Source of the DNA: VRUE01 sp963764365
GTDB taxonomy: Bacteria; Actinomycetota; Thermoleophilia; Solirubrobacterales; 70-9
Length of the DNA stretch: 64,000 nucleotides
NCBI GenBank assembly: GCA_963764365.1
Contig: CAVXSI010000020.1
Coordinates: forward strand, 496,001-560,000
Direction of reading: 5' to 3'
Shown here: one piece after another, positions 38,761-48,584 of the stretch
Layout: every line of letters begins with the position of its first letter
How positions within the stretch are numbered: position 1 is the stretch's first letter
Made by a program: the position numbers and the translations under genes
Notes under the pieces: model-generated
What the model saw: the letters and a program-made list of their open reading frames with translations, nothing else
Databases searched by the model: none
Told to the model about the DNA's origin: nothing

Positions 38761-41631
38761 ATGAGGCGGCGCCGCAACGTCTTCATCCTGCTCTTCGTCC
38801 TGGCGCTGATCGTCATCTCGGCGCTGGTCATCGCCAGCAAGCCGACCAAGCTGGGCCTGGACCTGAAGGGTGGGCTCGAGCTCGTCTACCAGGGGACGCC
38901 GACCGGCCAGGTGAAGGAAGTCAGCGGCGCAGACATCGAACGCTCGATCGAAATCATCCGCCAGCGGATCGACAAGCTCGGCGTCTCCGAGCCCGAAGTC
39001 GCCCGCCTCGGGGCCGACGAGATCTCGGTCAGCCTGCCCGACGTCACCAACGCGAAGCGGGCGAGCGAACAGGTCGGCACCACCGCCCAGCTGCAGTTCT
39101 ACGACTGGGAGCCGAACCTGATCGGCCGCGAGAAGACGATCGGCGGGCAGCCGGGCCGCGAAGCGCCGAAAGCCGCGGTCTCGGAAGCCGAAGAAGAATG
39201 GAAGGAAGCGGGCCGCAGCACGAAAAAGCCCGAAGCCGCGCAGCTGATCTTCTCCGGCGCCTACCCGAGCGCCTACGCCGCGGCAAAGCTCGCCTCCGAA
39301 CAGGAACCGGTTGCCGACTGCACCACCTGCTCGACCACCAAACCGCGCTACTACCTGTTCGCCAACGACCCCGAACACACGCTGATCGCCGGCCCCGAGT
39401 TCAGCAAGGAAGACCTCTTCATCACCGCGACCGGGAAGAAGCGCTCGCACAAGGGAGAGGTGATCAAGGTCCCGGCCGGGACGATCGTCGTCTCCGAGCA
39501 GCCCTCCGACAAGAACGGCAAGACGATCGAAGGGATCGACAAGGCCGGCTGGTACGCGCTCAAGGACAACCCGGCGCTGTCGGGCAAGGAGATCACCAAC
39601 CCGGAAGCGAAAAACCAGGAAACCGGCCCGGCGGTCACCTTCGAATTCTCCGACAAGGGCCGCGAAGCCTTCCAGGAGGTGACCCGCAGGATCGCCCAGC
39701 GGGGCCAGGCGGCGGCGATCGGCCCGGCCGCGGGAGAAGAAGCCGAACGCCTCTCCGGCCACTTCGCGGTCGTCCTCGACAACGAAGTGAAGACGCGGCC
39801 GATCATCAACTTCGCCGAAAACCCCGACGGGATCGACGGCCGCACCGGTGCCCAGATCTCCGGCGGCTTCACGAGCCTCGAAGAAGCGCAGGACATCGCC
39901 ACCTTCCTGCAGATCGGCGCCCTGCCGATCAACCTCAAGCTGATCAGCCAGACGCAGGTCTCGGCGACGCTCGGCGCCCAGGCGCTGGACGCCGGGATCA
40001 AGGCCGGCGTGATCGGCCTCGCCCTGGTCGTCATCTTCCTGCTGCTCTTCTACCGCGTCCTCGGCCTGATCGCCGTGGTCGCGCTCGGCGCCTACGGGGT
40101 GATCTTCTTCGCCCTGATCAAACTGATCCCGATCACCCTGACCCTGCCGGGCATCGCCGGGCTGGTGCTGACGATCGGGGTCGCGGCCGACTCGAACATC
40201 GTCATCTTCGAGCGGATCAAGGAGGAGGTGCGCGCGGGCAGACCGATGCCGGCGGCGATCGCCGCCGGTTACCGGCGCGGGATCGCGACGATCGTCGACG
40301 CCAACGTCGTCACCCTGCTGACCGCGTTCATCCTCTTCGTGCTGGCGACCGCCGGGGTCAAGGGATTCGCCTTCACGCTCGGCGTCGGCACGATCGTCTC
40401 GCTGCTGACCGCGGTCGTCTTCACCCAGGCGCTGCTGCTCAGCATGAGCCGTTCGCGGCTGCTGCGCTCGCCCAGCGTGCTCGGCGCCTCGCGTCAGCGG
40501 ATGCGCTGGCACTTCGACTTCATGGGCGCGAGCCGCTGGTTCTTCTCGGTCTCGGGAACGATCCTGATCGTCGGCGCCCTGGCGCTGGCGACCCAGCAGC
40601 TCAACTTCGGCATCGACTTCAAGTCGGGAACGCGGATCACCACCGCCCTGGTCAAGCCGACCGACGAGGAAGGGGTGCGCGAAACGCTCGACAAGGTGGG
40701 GATCGGCGGCGAGGAGATCCAGCAGGTCTCCGACCCCGAATTCGGCGAAAACGTCTTCCAGGTGCAGGCGTCGCAGCTCGGTCCCGGCGAAGTGGCGAAA
40801 GCGCAGTCGGCGCTCAACAAGGAATACGGCGTGGTCGCCAACGGCTTCGACAGCACCAGCGTCGGGCCGACCTTCGGCGAACAGGTCGCCGATAGCGCTC
40901 TGAAGGCGCTGATCTTCTCGCTGCTGGTGATCTGCGCCTACGTCGCTTTCCGCTTCGACCCGAAGTTCGCGGTGCCGGTGCTGATCGCGCTGTTCCACGA
41001 CATCCTGATCACCGCGGGCGTCTACGCGTTGACGGGGAAAGAGGTGAGCAGCGGCACCGTCGCCGCCTTCCTCACCATCCTCGGCTACTCGCTCTACGAC
41101 ACGATCATCGTCTTCGACCGAATACGCGAGAACATGCCGCGGATGCCTCGGGCGGCGTTCTCGCAGATCGTCAACCGCTCGATGAGCGAGGTGCTGACTC
41201 GCTCGCTGGCGACCAGCTTCACGACGCTGCTGGCGGTCGTCTCGCTGCTGATTTTCGGCGGCGCCACCCTGCAGGACTTCGCCTTCGCAATGCTGGTCGG
41301 GATCGCCTCCGGGACCTACTCCTCGATCTTCATCGCCTCGCCGGTGCTGACCGCCTGGAAGGAACGCGAGCCGGGCTTCGCCCGCCGCCGGGCGCGGATC
41401 GCCGAGGCCGACGGGACCGTGCCGGCCTTCGCCGACGACATCGCCCTGGCCAAGCTCGGCGAGGAGGAGAGCGACGCCGAGATCGAGGAGGAGTTGGCGG
41501 CGGTGGCGGTGGCCGAGCCGCCGACCGGAAACGGCGCCGACCCGGAAAATGTGAGCAAAGAGCGCCGCGATCGCAACGAGCGCCGCCGCGAGCGCCGTAA
41601 ACAGCGCCGCAAGCACGGGAGGAATCGCTAG
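38761..41631 (+). CDS. secDF: Fused protein translocase SecDF
   Basis: 956 residues, SecD and SecF in one chain, which uses the proton gradient to pull preproteins through SecYEG. SecD part: LGLDLKGGLELVYQ, a large extracytoplasmic domain, then membrane segments with GVAADSNIVIFERIKEE. SecF part begins about residue 580: FGIDFKSGTRI and LGYSLYDTIIVFDRIREN. About 12 membrane helices in total. The C-terminal tail is charged (KERRDRNERRRERRKQRRK). The extracytoplasmic part uses GAA for Glu far more than neighbouring genes. No yajC is seen here. Confidence 0.97.
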   Translation: MRRRRNVFILLFVLALIVISALVIASKPTKLGLDLKGGLELVYQGTPTGQVKEVSGADIERSIEIIRQRIDKLGVSEPEVARLGADEISVSLPDVTNAKRASEQVGTTAQLQFYDWEPNLIGREKTIGGQPGREAPKAAVSEAEEEWKEAGRSTKKPEAAQLIFSGAYPSAYAAAKLASEQEPVADCTTCSTTKPRYYLFANDPEHTLIAGPEFSKEDLFITATGKKRSHKGEVIKVPAGTIVVSEQPSDKNGKTIEGIDKAGWYALKDNPALSGKEITNPEAKNQETGPAVTFEFSDKGREAFQEVTRRIAQRGQAAAIGPAAGEEAERLSGHFAVVLDNEVKTRPIINFAENPDGIDGRTGAQISGGFTSLEEAQDIATFLQIGALPINLKLISQTQVSATLGAQALDAGIKAGVIGLALVVIFLLLFYRVLGLIAVVALGAYGVIFFALIKLIPITLTLPGIAGLVLTIGVAADSNIVIFERIKEEVRAGRPMPAAIAAGYRRGIATIVDANVVTLLTAFILFVLATAGVKGFAFTLGVGTIVSLLTAVVFTQALLLSMSRSRLLRSPSVLGASRQRMRWHFDFMGASRWFFSVSGTILIVGALALATQQLNFGIDFKSGTRITTALVKPTDEEGVRETLDKVGIGGEEIQQVSDPEFGENVFQVQASQLGPGEVAKAQSALNKEYGVVANGFDSTSVGPTFGEQVADSALKALIFSLLVICAYVAFRFDPKFAVPVLIALFHDILITAGVYALTGKEVSSGTVAAFLTILGYSLYDTIIVFDRIRENMPRMPRAAFSQIVNRSMSEVLTRSLATSFTTLLAVVSLLIFGGATLQDFAFAMLVGIASGTYSSIFIASPVLTAWKEREPGFARRRARIAEADGTVPAFADDIALAKLGEEESDAEIEEELAAVAVAEPPTGNGADPENVSKERRDRNERRRERRKQRRKHGRNR

Positions 41632-41901
41632 ATGGCACTGCTCGTCTGGTTCACGATGGGGATCGCCCTCTGGCACTTCACGGTGTTCCTGCCCGAGGAC
41701 CGCTTCTGGCAGGGGATCGTCGGCGCCTTCCTCGGCGCGGTGATCGGCGCGATCGTCTTCGGCGGGATCGTCGAGATCGTCACCGGCAAGGGGCTCGGCA
41801 ACACCGACCTCGGCACGGCGCTGATCGCGATCCCCGGCGTCGCGCTCGGCCTGGCCGTGGTCTGGGCGCTCGGAGTCCGCTCCGAGCGCGCGAATCTCTG
41901 A
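41632..41901 (+). CDS. Small membrane protein after secDF
   Basis: 89 residues, with three hydrophobic segments (ALLVWFTMGIALWHFTVFL, GIVGAFLGAVIGAIVFGGIV, ALIAIPGVALGLAVVWAL). Resembles short GlsB/YeaQ-type or SdpI-like membrane proteins only in size and Gly-rich helices. The ATG follows the secDF stop immediately (TAGATG), so the two are co-translated; an accessory role in export is possible. Confidence 0.7.
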   Translation: MALLVWFTMGIALWHFTVFLPEDRFWQGIVGAFLGAVIGAIVFGGIVEIVTGKGLGNTDLGTALIAIPGVALGLAVVWALGVRSERANL

Positions 41902-41923
41902 GAGTTACCGCCGCCGGCGGCCC

Positions 41924-41929
41924 TAGCTT
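41924..41929 (+). promoter_or_regulatory. -10 box TAGCTT for recJ
   Basis: TAGCTT lies 6 nt before ATG 41936. Confidence 0.55.
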
Positions 41930-41935
41930 GATCGC

Positions 41936-44440
41936 ATGGCGAAGACCGTCCATGCCTACCGGGCCGAGCCCTACTCCTACGAGGAGGCGCGGGCGCTGGT
42001 CGACGAGCTCGGCCTCAGCGAGCCGGTGGCGGTGGCGCTGGTCCGCCGCGGTTACCGCACGCCCGCGGCGGCGCGGGAGTTCCTCGCCGCCAGCGAGTCG
42101 CACTCGCCGGCCCGGTTCCGCTCGATCGGCGCGATCGTCGAGCGGGTGCGGGCGGCGATCCGCGAGCGGCGGCGGATCGCCGTCCATGGCGACTTCGACG
42201 TCGACGGCGTCTGCGCGACCTCGATCCTGGTCTCGACGCTGCGCGAGCTGGGTGGCGACTGCGACTGGCTGATCCCCGACCGGATCGCCGACGGCTACGG
42301 GTTGGGCGCAGCCAACGTCGAGCGGTTGGCCGAGCGCGGCACCTCGCTGCTGATCACCGTCGACTGCGGCGTCACCGCGGTCGACGAGGTCGCGCTGGCC
42401 CAATCGCTGGGGATCGAGACGATCGTCACCGACCACCACCAGCCGGGCGAGGAGCTGCCCGACTGCCCGATCCTGCACCCGGCCCTCGACGGCTATCCGT
42501 TCGCCGAGCTGTGCGGCACCGCGGTCGCCTGGAAGCTGGCCTGCGCGCTGCGCGGCGAGGAGGCGGAGGCCGACCTCGACCTGGTCGCGCTGGCGACCGT
42601 CGCCGACGTGGTGCCGCTGGTCGGCGAGAACCGCTCGCTGGTCCGGCGCGGCCTCGAGGTGGTGCGGCGCGCCCGCCGCCCGGGGCTGCGGGCGCTGCTC
42701 GAGGCCGCCCGCTGCGAGCCGACCGCGCTCGACGAGGGCGACCTGGCGTTCCGCCTGGCGCCGCGGATCAACGCCGCCGGGCGGCTCTACCGGGCCGACG
42801 CCGGAGTCGAGCTGCTCCTCACCGACGACGAGGGGCGGGCGCGGGAGATCGCCGCCGAGCTGGGGCGGGCTAACGGCGAGCGCCGCGCCACCGAGCGCGA
42901 GGTCGACGCCGCCGCCGAGGCGGCCCGCCGCGAGCTGCCGGAGCGGCTGCGCGAGGCCCCGGCGCTGGTGCTCGCCGGCGAGGGCTGGCACCCGGGCGTG
43001 ATCGGGATCGTCGCCTCGCGCCTGGTCGAGCGCCATCACCGCCCGGTCGTCATCGTCTCGCTCGACGGCGAGGGGGGAGGGCGCGGCTCGGGCCGCAGCA
43101 TCCCCGGCTTCGACCTGCTTGCCGGGCTCGAGGCCTGCTCCGAGCACCTGGCGAGCTTCGGCGGCCACCGCGCCGCCGCCGGGCTCGAGCTGCGGGCGGA
43201 GGACCTCGCCGGGTTCCGCGAGGCGTTCGCCGCGCACGCCGAGAGCGTGCTCGGCCCCGAGGACCTGCGCCGCACCGAGCGGATCGACGCGATCGTCGGC
43301 GGCGCCGGCCTCGGCCTCGACTTGGCCGAGGAGCTGCGGCGGCTGGCCCCGTTCGGGATGGGCAATCCCGGCGTGCGGCTGCTGGTCCCGTCGGCGCAGG
43401 TGCGCGACGTGCGCACGATGGGCGAGGGCAAGCACGTCCGCTTCAGCCTTCACAGCGGCGGCAACCGCGCGCTCGGGGTGGCGTTCGGGCGCTCCAGCCT
43501 CGGCGTCGGCGAGGAGGACACGGTCGACGCCGCGGTGCGGCTCGAGGTCAACCGCTGGAACGGGTCGGTCGAGCCGCGGCTGGTCCTGCGCGAGCTGTAT
43601 CCGGTGGAGCATCTCTGCAGGTGCCCGGACGAGGAGTGGTGGGGGAGGTTTGAGAGAGAGCTGCGGCTGCCGCTCGACCCACCCTCCGGGGGCGGGATGG
43701 CCGGCGGGGAAAGAGCGCGTGAGGCAATCCAGGGCGATGGCTCGGCCGCTTCGATCGTGGCGGAGATCGTTTCCAGCGGCGCCGAGGCGCTGGTCGTCTG
43801 CGCCGACGCGGCCCGGCGCCCCGGCCTCGCCGACCTGGCGCGCTTCGCGCCGCCCTCGGCTCGGGCCGCCTGTGGCCGCTGTGGAGGCGCGGTGGCCGCC
43901 GGGCTGAGAAGCCCGGCGGTCAGCGACTACACGGCGCTGGAGAGGTCGCCCAGCCTCGCGAGCGAGTTCGACCACGTGATCCTCGTCGACCCCCCGGCCT
44001 CTGAGCGCCAGGAGCGGCTGGCGACCCACCCGGTCGGCGGGTGGAGCGCCGGCACCGGGCACCCGGGTTACCTGCACCTGGCCTGGGAGACGGGAAACGC
44101 CGCCGTGGCTCTGTCTGCGCTCGACGAGCAGCTGGCCCGCCGTCCGGCGCTGATCGGCCTGTTTCGGGACCTGCGCGAGGCGGGCGAGGGGAGCGGTGAG
44201 ACGCTGCTCGAGGCGCTGCGCGGCTCGGGACGACATCCCCGTAGTCCCGAGACGGCCGCCCGCTGCTTTCGCGTCCTCTCCGACCTGGAACTGGTCCAGG
44301 GCGACCCCGAAGCCGGTCGCGGCTCGGTCGGGGTCGTATCCTCAGAGGGGACAGACCTGGAGCGCTCTGCGGCGTTCCGGGCCTACGGCGACCGCCATCA
44401 GGAGGGCGTGCGATTCCTGGAACGACCGAAAAAGGACTAG
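41936..44440 (+). CDS. recJ: Single-stranded DNA exonuclease RecJ
   Basis: 834 residues. 5'-3' ssDNA exonuclease for recombination and mismatch repair. DHH domain: HGDFDVDGVCATSIL, TVDCGVTAVDE and VTDHHQPGEELPD; DHHA1 domain: GEGWHPGVIGIVASRL and GRGSGRSIPGFDLL with SFGGHRAAAGLEL; an OB-like region follows. Residues from about 590 on form a long extra C-terminal region with Cys-rich RAACGRCGGA and a helical end, reminiscent of the extended RecJ proteins of Firmicutes/Deinococcus. Leaderless start. Confidence 0.95.
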   Translation: MAKTVHAYRAEPYSYEEARALVDELGLSEPVAVALVRRGYRTPAAAREFLAASESHSPARFRSIGAIVERVRAAIRERRRIAVHGDFDVDGVCATSILVSTLRELGGDCDWLIPDRIADGYGLGAANVERLAERGTSLLITVDCGVTAVDEVALAQSLGIETIVTDHHQPGEELPDCPILHPALDGYPFAELCGTAVAWKLACALRGEEAEADLDLVALATVADVVPLVGENRSLVRRGLEVVRRARRPGLRALLEAARCEPTALDEGDLAFRLAPRINAAGRLYRADAGVELLLTDDEGRAREIAAELGRANGERRATEREVDAAAEAARRELPERLREAPALVLAGEGWHPGVIGIVASRLVERHHRPVVIVSLDGEGGGRGSGRSIPGFDLLAGLEACSEHLASFGGHRAAAGLELRAEDLAGFREAFAAHAESVLGPEDLRRTERIDAIVGGAGLGLDLAEELRRLAPFGMGNPGVRLLVPSAQVRDVRTMGEGKHVRFSLHSGGNRALGVAFGRSSLGVGEEDTVDAAVRLEVNRWNGSVEPRLVLRELYPVEHLCRCPDEEWWGRFERELRLPLDPPSGGGMAGGERAREAIQGDGSAASIVAEIVSSGAEALVVCADAARRPGLADLARFAPPSARAACGRCGGAVAAGLRSPAVSDYTALERSPSLASEFDHVILVDPPASERQERLATHPVGGWSAGTGHPGYLHLAWETGNAAVALSALDEQLARRPALIGLFRDLREAGEGSGETLLEALRGSGRHPRSPETAARCFRVLSDLELVQGDPEAGRGSVGVVSSEGTDLERSAAFRAYGDRHQEGVRFLERPKKD

Positions 44441-46629
44441 TGCAGGACGAAGGGCTGCTTGCCGATCTCTTCGCGGTGGTCGAGGAGTTCGACTCGGCGG
44501 CGCATGAGATCGACCGCGAGGCGGTGACCCGCGCTTTCGACTTCGCCTGCGACCGGCACGCCGACCAGCTGCGCCGCTCCGGCGACGAGTTCATCACCCA
44601 CCCGGTCGGGGTCGCCCAGATCTGCGCCGGGATGCGGCTCGACACCGAGACGCTCTGCGCCGCCCTGCTCCACGACACGGTCGAGGACACCAGCGCCAGC
44701 CTGGAGGAGATCCGCGAGGAGTTCGGCGCCGAGATCGCCCAGCTGGTCGACGGCGTCACCAAGCTGACCGGGATGACCTTCGAGAGCCGCGACGAGCGCC
44801 AGGCCGAGAACTACCGCAAGATGATGGTGGCGATGGCCACCGACGTCAGGGTGATCCTGATCAAGCTGGCCGACCGCCTGCACAACATGCGCACGCTCGG
44901 CGCCCTGCCGAAGCAGAAGCAGACCGCGAAGGCGCGCGAGACGATCGAGATCTACGCGCCGCTGGCCCACCGGCTGGGGATCCACGCGATCAAATGGGAG
45001 CTCGAGGACCTCGCCTTCGCGACCCTGCACCCGCGCAAGTACAAGGAGATCAAACAGCTGGTCGCCCAGCAGCGCGACGAGCGCGAGGTGTACGTCAACC
45101 AGGCCGGCGAGTTCCTAGCGCAGGAGCTGCAGGCGGTCGGGATCGAGGCCGAGATCTCCGGCCGCGCCAAGCACTTCTACTCGATCTACACGAAGATGAC
45201 CAAGAAGGGCCGCGAGTTCAACGAGATCTTCGACCTCACGGCGATGCGGGTGATCGTCGGCTCGGTCAAGGACTGCTACGGGGCGATCGGCGTCATCCAC
45301 TCGCTCTGGAAGCCGCTGCCCGGCCGCTTCAAGGACTTCGTCGCGATGCCGAAGGCCAACATGTACCAGGCGCTGCACACGACCGTGATCGGCCCCGAGG
45401 GCAAGCCGCTGGAGATCCAGATCCGGACCGCCGACATGCACAGTCTGGCCGAGTACGGGATCGCCGCCCACGTCGCCTACAAGGAGGGCGGCGCGACCGA
45501 CCCGCGGCGCGAGAAGATGACCTGGCTGCGTCAGCTGGTCGAGTCCGAGGGCGAGCAGGACCCGGCCGAGTTCCTCGAGTCGCTGAAGGTCGATCTGTTC
45601 GAGGACGAGGTCTTCGTCTTCACTCCGAAGGGCGAGGTGAAAAACCTCTCCGCCGGCTCGACCCCGCTCGACTTCGCCTATGCCGTCCACACCGACGTCG
45701 GCCACCGCTGCGTCGGCGCCAAGGTCAACGGCAACATCGTGCCGCTGCACTACCAGCTGCGCTCCGGCGACATCGTCGAAGTGCTGACCGGCAAGCAGAA
45801 AAGCGGGCCCTCGCGCGACTGGCTGAAGCTGGTGCGGACCAGCCGCGCCCGCAACAAGATCCGCGCCTTCTTCAAACAGGAACGGCGCGAGGACGCCGAG
45901 CAGAAGGGGCGCGACGCGCTCGAGGAGGCGCTGCGCAAGCGCGGCCTGCCGATGCAGAAGCTGGTGTTGTCGCCGCTGCTGGCGCAGGTGATCCGCGAGA
46001 TGGGCTTCCGCAAAGCGACCGAGTTCTACATCGCCCTCGGCCAGGGCAAGGTCTCGACCAAGGCGGTCGCGAACAAGCTGATGCAGCGGCTCAAAGAGGG
46101 CGAGGCGGTCGAGGACGAGCAGCCGATCGGCCTCGGCGAGGCGCGCGAGGACCAGGCGCGGCGGACCAAGGACGCCTCCAACTACGGGATCCGGGTCAAG
46201 GGCGCCGACAACGTCGCCGTGCGACTCGCGAAGTGCTGCCGGCCGGTGCCGGGCGACGGGATCGCCGGCTACGTCTCGCTCGGCCGCGGGATCACCATCC
46301 ACCGCGCCGACTGCAAGAACGTCAAGGCCCTGCAAAAGTCGCCCGAACGGTTCGTGGAGGTGGGGTGGGACGGCGAGAATGAGTCGTCCTACCGGGTCGA
46401 GCTGCAGATCGACGCCTACGACCGCACCCGCCTGCTCGAGGATCTCTCGCGCACCTTCTCCGAGGCCGGGATCAACATCCTCGGGGCCAGCTGCATGACC
46501 AAGCACCCGATGGTGAAAAACCGCTTCGTGGTCGAGGTCGGCGACACCGAGCAGCTGAAGCAGTGCATCTCGCGGCTGCGCAACGTCGAGAGCGTCTTCG
46601 ACGCCTACCGCATCACTCCGTCCCTCTGA
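44440..46629 (+). CDS. rel: Bifunctional (p)ppGpp synthetase/hydrolase Rel
   Basis: 729 residues. Stringent-response enzyme. HD hydrolase domain (ITHPVGVAQICAGMRLD, CAALLHDTVEDT), synthetase domain (GRAKHFYSIYTKMTKKG, FDLTAMRVIV, LHTTVIGPEGKPLEIQIRT), TGS domain (VFVFTPKGEVKNLSAGSTPL), a zinc-finger-like region ending in AKCCRPVPGD, and a C-terminal ACT domain. Both enzymatic halves look complete. GTG 44440 shares one base with the recJ stop (TAGTG); AAAGGA lies 3 nt upstream. Confidence 0.97.
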   Translation: MQDEGLLADLFAVVEEFDSAAHEIDREAVTRAFDFACDRHADQLRRSGDEFITHPVGVAQICAGMRLDTETLCAALLHDTVEDTSASLEEIREEFGAEIAQLVDGVTKLTGMTFESRDERQAENYRKMMVAMATDVRVILIKLADRLHNMRTLGALPKQKQTAKARETIEIYAPLAHRLGIHAIKWELEDLAFATLHPRKYKEIKQLVAQQRDEREVYVNQAGEFLAQELQAVGIEAEISGRAKHFYSIYTKMTKKGREFNEIFDLTAMRVIVGSVKDCYGAIGVIHSLWKPLPGRFKDFVAMPKANMYQALHTTVIGPEGKPLEIQIRTADMHSLAEYGIAAHVAYKEGGATDPRREKMTWLRQLVESEGEQDPAEFLESLKVDLFEDEVFVFTPKGEVKNLSAGSTPLDFAYAVHTDVGHRCVGAKVNGNIVPLHYQLRSGDIVEVLTGKQKSGPSRDWLKLVRTSRARNKIRAFFKQERREDAEQKGRDALEEALRKRGLPMQKLVLSPLLAQVIREMGFRKATEFYIALGQGKVSTKAVANKLMQRLKEGEAVEDEQPIGLGEAREDQARRTKDASNYGIRVKGADNVAVRLAKCCRPVPGDGIAGYVSLGRGITIHRADCKNVKALQKSPERFVEVGWDGENESSYRVELQIDAYDRTRLLEDLSRTFSEAGINILGASCMTKHPMVKNRFVVEVGDTEQLKQCISRLRNVESVFDAYRITPSL

Positions 46630-46630
46630 G

Positions 46631-47596
46631 TCAGGCGACGATCGTCAGCGCGCCGGGCTCGATCGCGAGCTCGAGGTGGGTGCGCTCGCCGATGTAGTCG
46701 CCGTCGACCTGGACCGGGAAGGGGCGGGTGACTCCGTCCCTGGTCTCGGAGGTCGAAGCGATCGAGGCGGCGGTGACTTCGCTGAAGTGGTCGACGGCGC
46801 GGTGGCGCGCGGCGGGCCTCCTGTCGCTGAACAGGCGCGGGATCAGGGTCGGCATGTCGCGCTGCGCGGCGCGCTTCAAGACGCCGAGCGACAGCGTGCC
46901 GTCGTCGATCGCGACGTCCTCGCAGACGCGGATCGGGCGGCTGGCGAAGTAGGTGAACGGGTCCGAGTTCTGGGCCAGCGCGGTGACGCCCTCGGCGCTC
47001 TTGCCGTCAACCTCGATTCGCAGCTTCACCGGGTTGACCATGTACTGGCGGTAGAAGGCGGAGATCGCCGCCCAGGTGAAGTAGTAGGGGCCGGCGCGGG
47101 ACTTCAGCCGCGGGTGCGCGTCGACGCGCCTGACCACGGTGGCGTCGATTCCCGCCCCGCAGGAGAAGACGAAGCGCCGCTCGCCGGCGGCCCCGAGGTC
47201 GATCCGGCGCGGCGCCCACTCGTCGACCAGGGCGAGCAGGTGCTCGGTGGCGTCGACGACGTCGTTGGGGATGCCGAGCGTGCGGGCGACGACGTTGGTC
47301 GAGCCGCCGGGCAGGACCGAGACCGGGACGTCGGTGCCGGCGAGGCCGTTGGCGACCTCGTTCAGGGTCCCGTCGCCGCCGAAGGCGACGACAACGTCGT
47401 AGCCGTGGTCGCGCACCTCGCGGCCGATCTCGGTCGCGTGGTTCTGCGCCTCGGTGTCGACCGTCTCGACGTCGAACCGCCCCTGCAGCGCGTAGACGAC
47501 GAGGTTCTTCAGCCGGTTGGAGACGGTGGTCGCGTAGGGGTTGACGATCAGCAGCATCCGTTTCTTGCCGCCGCGCCCCCTACCCGGTCGCCTCAT
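46631..47596 (-). CDS. Diacylglycerol/sphingosine kinase-like lipid kinase
   Basis: 321 residues. DAGK catalytic domain with LLIVNPYATT near the start and AFGGDGTLNEVANGLAG as the nucleotide-binding loop; VLPGGSTNVVARTLG follows. Probably phosphorylates a lipid or prenyl alcohol. Start ATG 47596 is preferred over ATG 47557 because GGAGGTGATC, a near-perfect anti-16S match, lies at 47601-47610 inside the preceding gene's end; this implies a 17-nt overlap with that gene. Convergent with rel, 1 nt apart. Confidence 0.9.
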   Translation of the reverse strand: MRRPGRGRGGKKRMLLIVNPYATTVSNRLKNLVVYALQGRFDVETVDTEAQNHATEIGREVRDHGYDVVVAFGGDGTLNEVANGLAGTDVPVSVLPGGSTNVVARTLGIPNDVVDATEHLLALVDEWAPRRIDLGAAGERRFVFSCGAGIDATVVRRVDAHPRLKSRAGPYYFTWAAISAFYRQYMVNPVKLRIEVDGKSAEGVTALAQNSDPFTYFASRPIRVCEDVAIDDGTLSLGVLKRAAQRDMPTLIPRLFSDRRPAARHRAVDHFSEVTAASIASTSETRDGVTRPFPVQVDGDYIGERTHLELAIEPGALTIVA

Positions 47597-48584
47597 AGCG
47601 GATCACCTCCCCGTCGCCGGCTTCGCGCACCCGGCCTTCGTTGACCAGCAGATCGGCGTGGCCGATCACCTCGGAGAGGGTGAGGAAGGCCTGGGTGACG
47701 GCGACGTTGCCCCAGATCGCCTGCGCGATCTCATAGCCGGTGCGCGGCCGCTCGGCGATCAGGCCGAAGATCTTCTCCTTGCGGCGCCCGTGCTTGGCGA
47801 GGCGGTCGTCGATCAGCGCGACGTGGTCGGTTATCGGCTCGCCGTGGCCGGAGAGGACGATCTCGGCCGGCATCTCCCTGGTCTTCCGCATCGACTCGAT
47901 ATAGGTGACGAGCGCCTGCGGGCGCCGCTCGGAGCCGTCGAGCGGTCGCGCGATCAGCGGGTTGGAGGAGATATGGGCGATCAGGTGGTCGGCGGCGATC
48001 AGGATCCGCCGCTCCGAGTCCCAGAAGACGGTGTCCGAAGGGCTGTGGCCGGGCCGGTGCAGCGCCTGCAGGGTGCGGTTGCGGAACGGCATCGCCTGGC
48101 CGTCCTGAAGCGGTTTCGTCACCTGCGCCCGTGAGCCCCAGCCGCGGAAGCTGCGGCTGACGCTCTGCAGCGCGAAGGCAACCTCCTGCGGGATGCCGTT
48201 GCGCAGCATCAGCTCGACCGCGAACTCGTCCTCGCGCTCGGCTTCCTCGCCGAAGCCGGCCAGCCGCTCGGCGGCGAGGCCGAGCGCCGCGACCTCCGCG
48301 CCCGAGTGCTCGACGACGATCTCGATCAGGCCCAGGTGGTCGATGTGCTGGTGGGTGAGGATCACCAGCTCGAGGTCGTCGATCGAGTGGCCGTGGGCAC
48401 CGAGTTGGCCCTGCAGCTCGTCGAGCGCCTTGCCGGAGTTGGGCCCGGTGTCGATCAGGGTCAGCGGCTCGTCCTCGAGCAGGTAGCAGTTGACGCGCCC
48501 GACGGCGAATGGAGTGGGGATGCGGAGCTGGTGGATGCCGGCGAGGGCCGCCTGCTCCAGCGCCTCCTCCGGTGTCAGCGTCAC
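47580..48584 (-). CDS. MBL-fold metallohydrolase with C-terminal winged helix (LACTB2-like)
   Basis: 334 residues. The metallo-beta-lactamase signature is LTHQHIDHLG, with further ligands in LHRPGHSPSDT and SGHGEPIT. After residue ~250, RRKEKIFGLIAERPRTGYEI and the following helices look like the winged-helix-like domain found in LACTB2-type hydrolases (RNA or thioester substrates). GTG 48584 in a GTGA overlap with the mutase gene upstream. Confidence 0.88.
   Translation of the reverse strand: MTLTPEEALEQAALAGIHQLRIPTPFAVGRVNCYLLEDEPLTLIDTGPNSGKALDELQGQLGAHGHSIDDLELVILTHQHIDHLGLIEIVVEHSGAEVAALGLAAERLAGFGEEAEREDEFAVELMLRNGIPQEVAFALQSVSRSFRGWGSRAQVTKPLQDGQAMPFRNRTLQALHRPGHSPSDTVFWDSERRILIAADHLIAHISSNPLIARPLDGSERRPQALVTYIESMRKTREMPAEIVLSGHGEPITDHVALIDDRLAKHGRRKEKIFGLIAERPRTGYEIAQAIWGNVAVTQAFLTLSEVIGHADLLVNEGRVREAGDGEVIRYEATG

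Noticed and set aside
38737..41676. A 979-codon open frame antisense to secDF, and many other long antisense frames (for example opposite recJ and mutM)
   Set aside because: High GC at third positions leaves few stop codons on the opposite strand; the products are low-complexity and match no family, while the sense genes are unambiguous.
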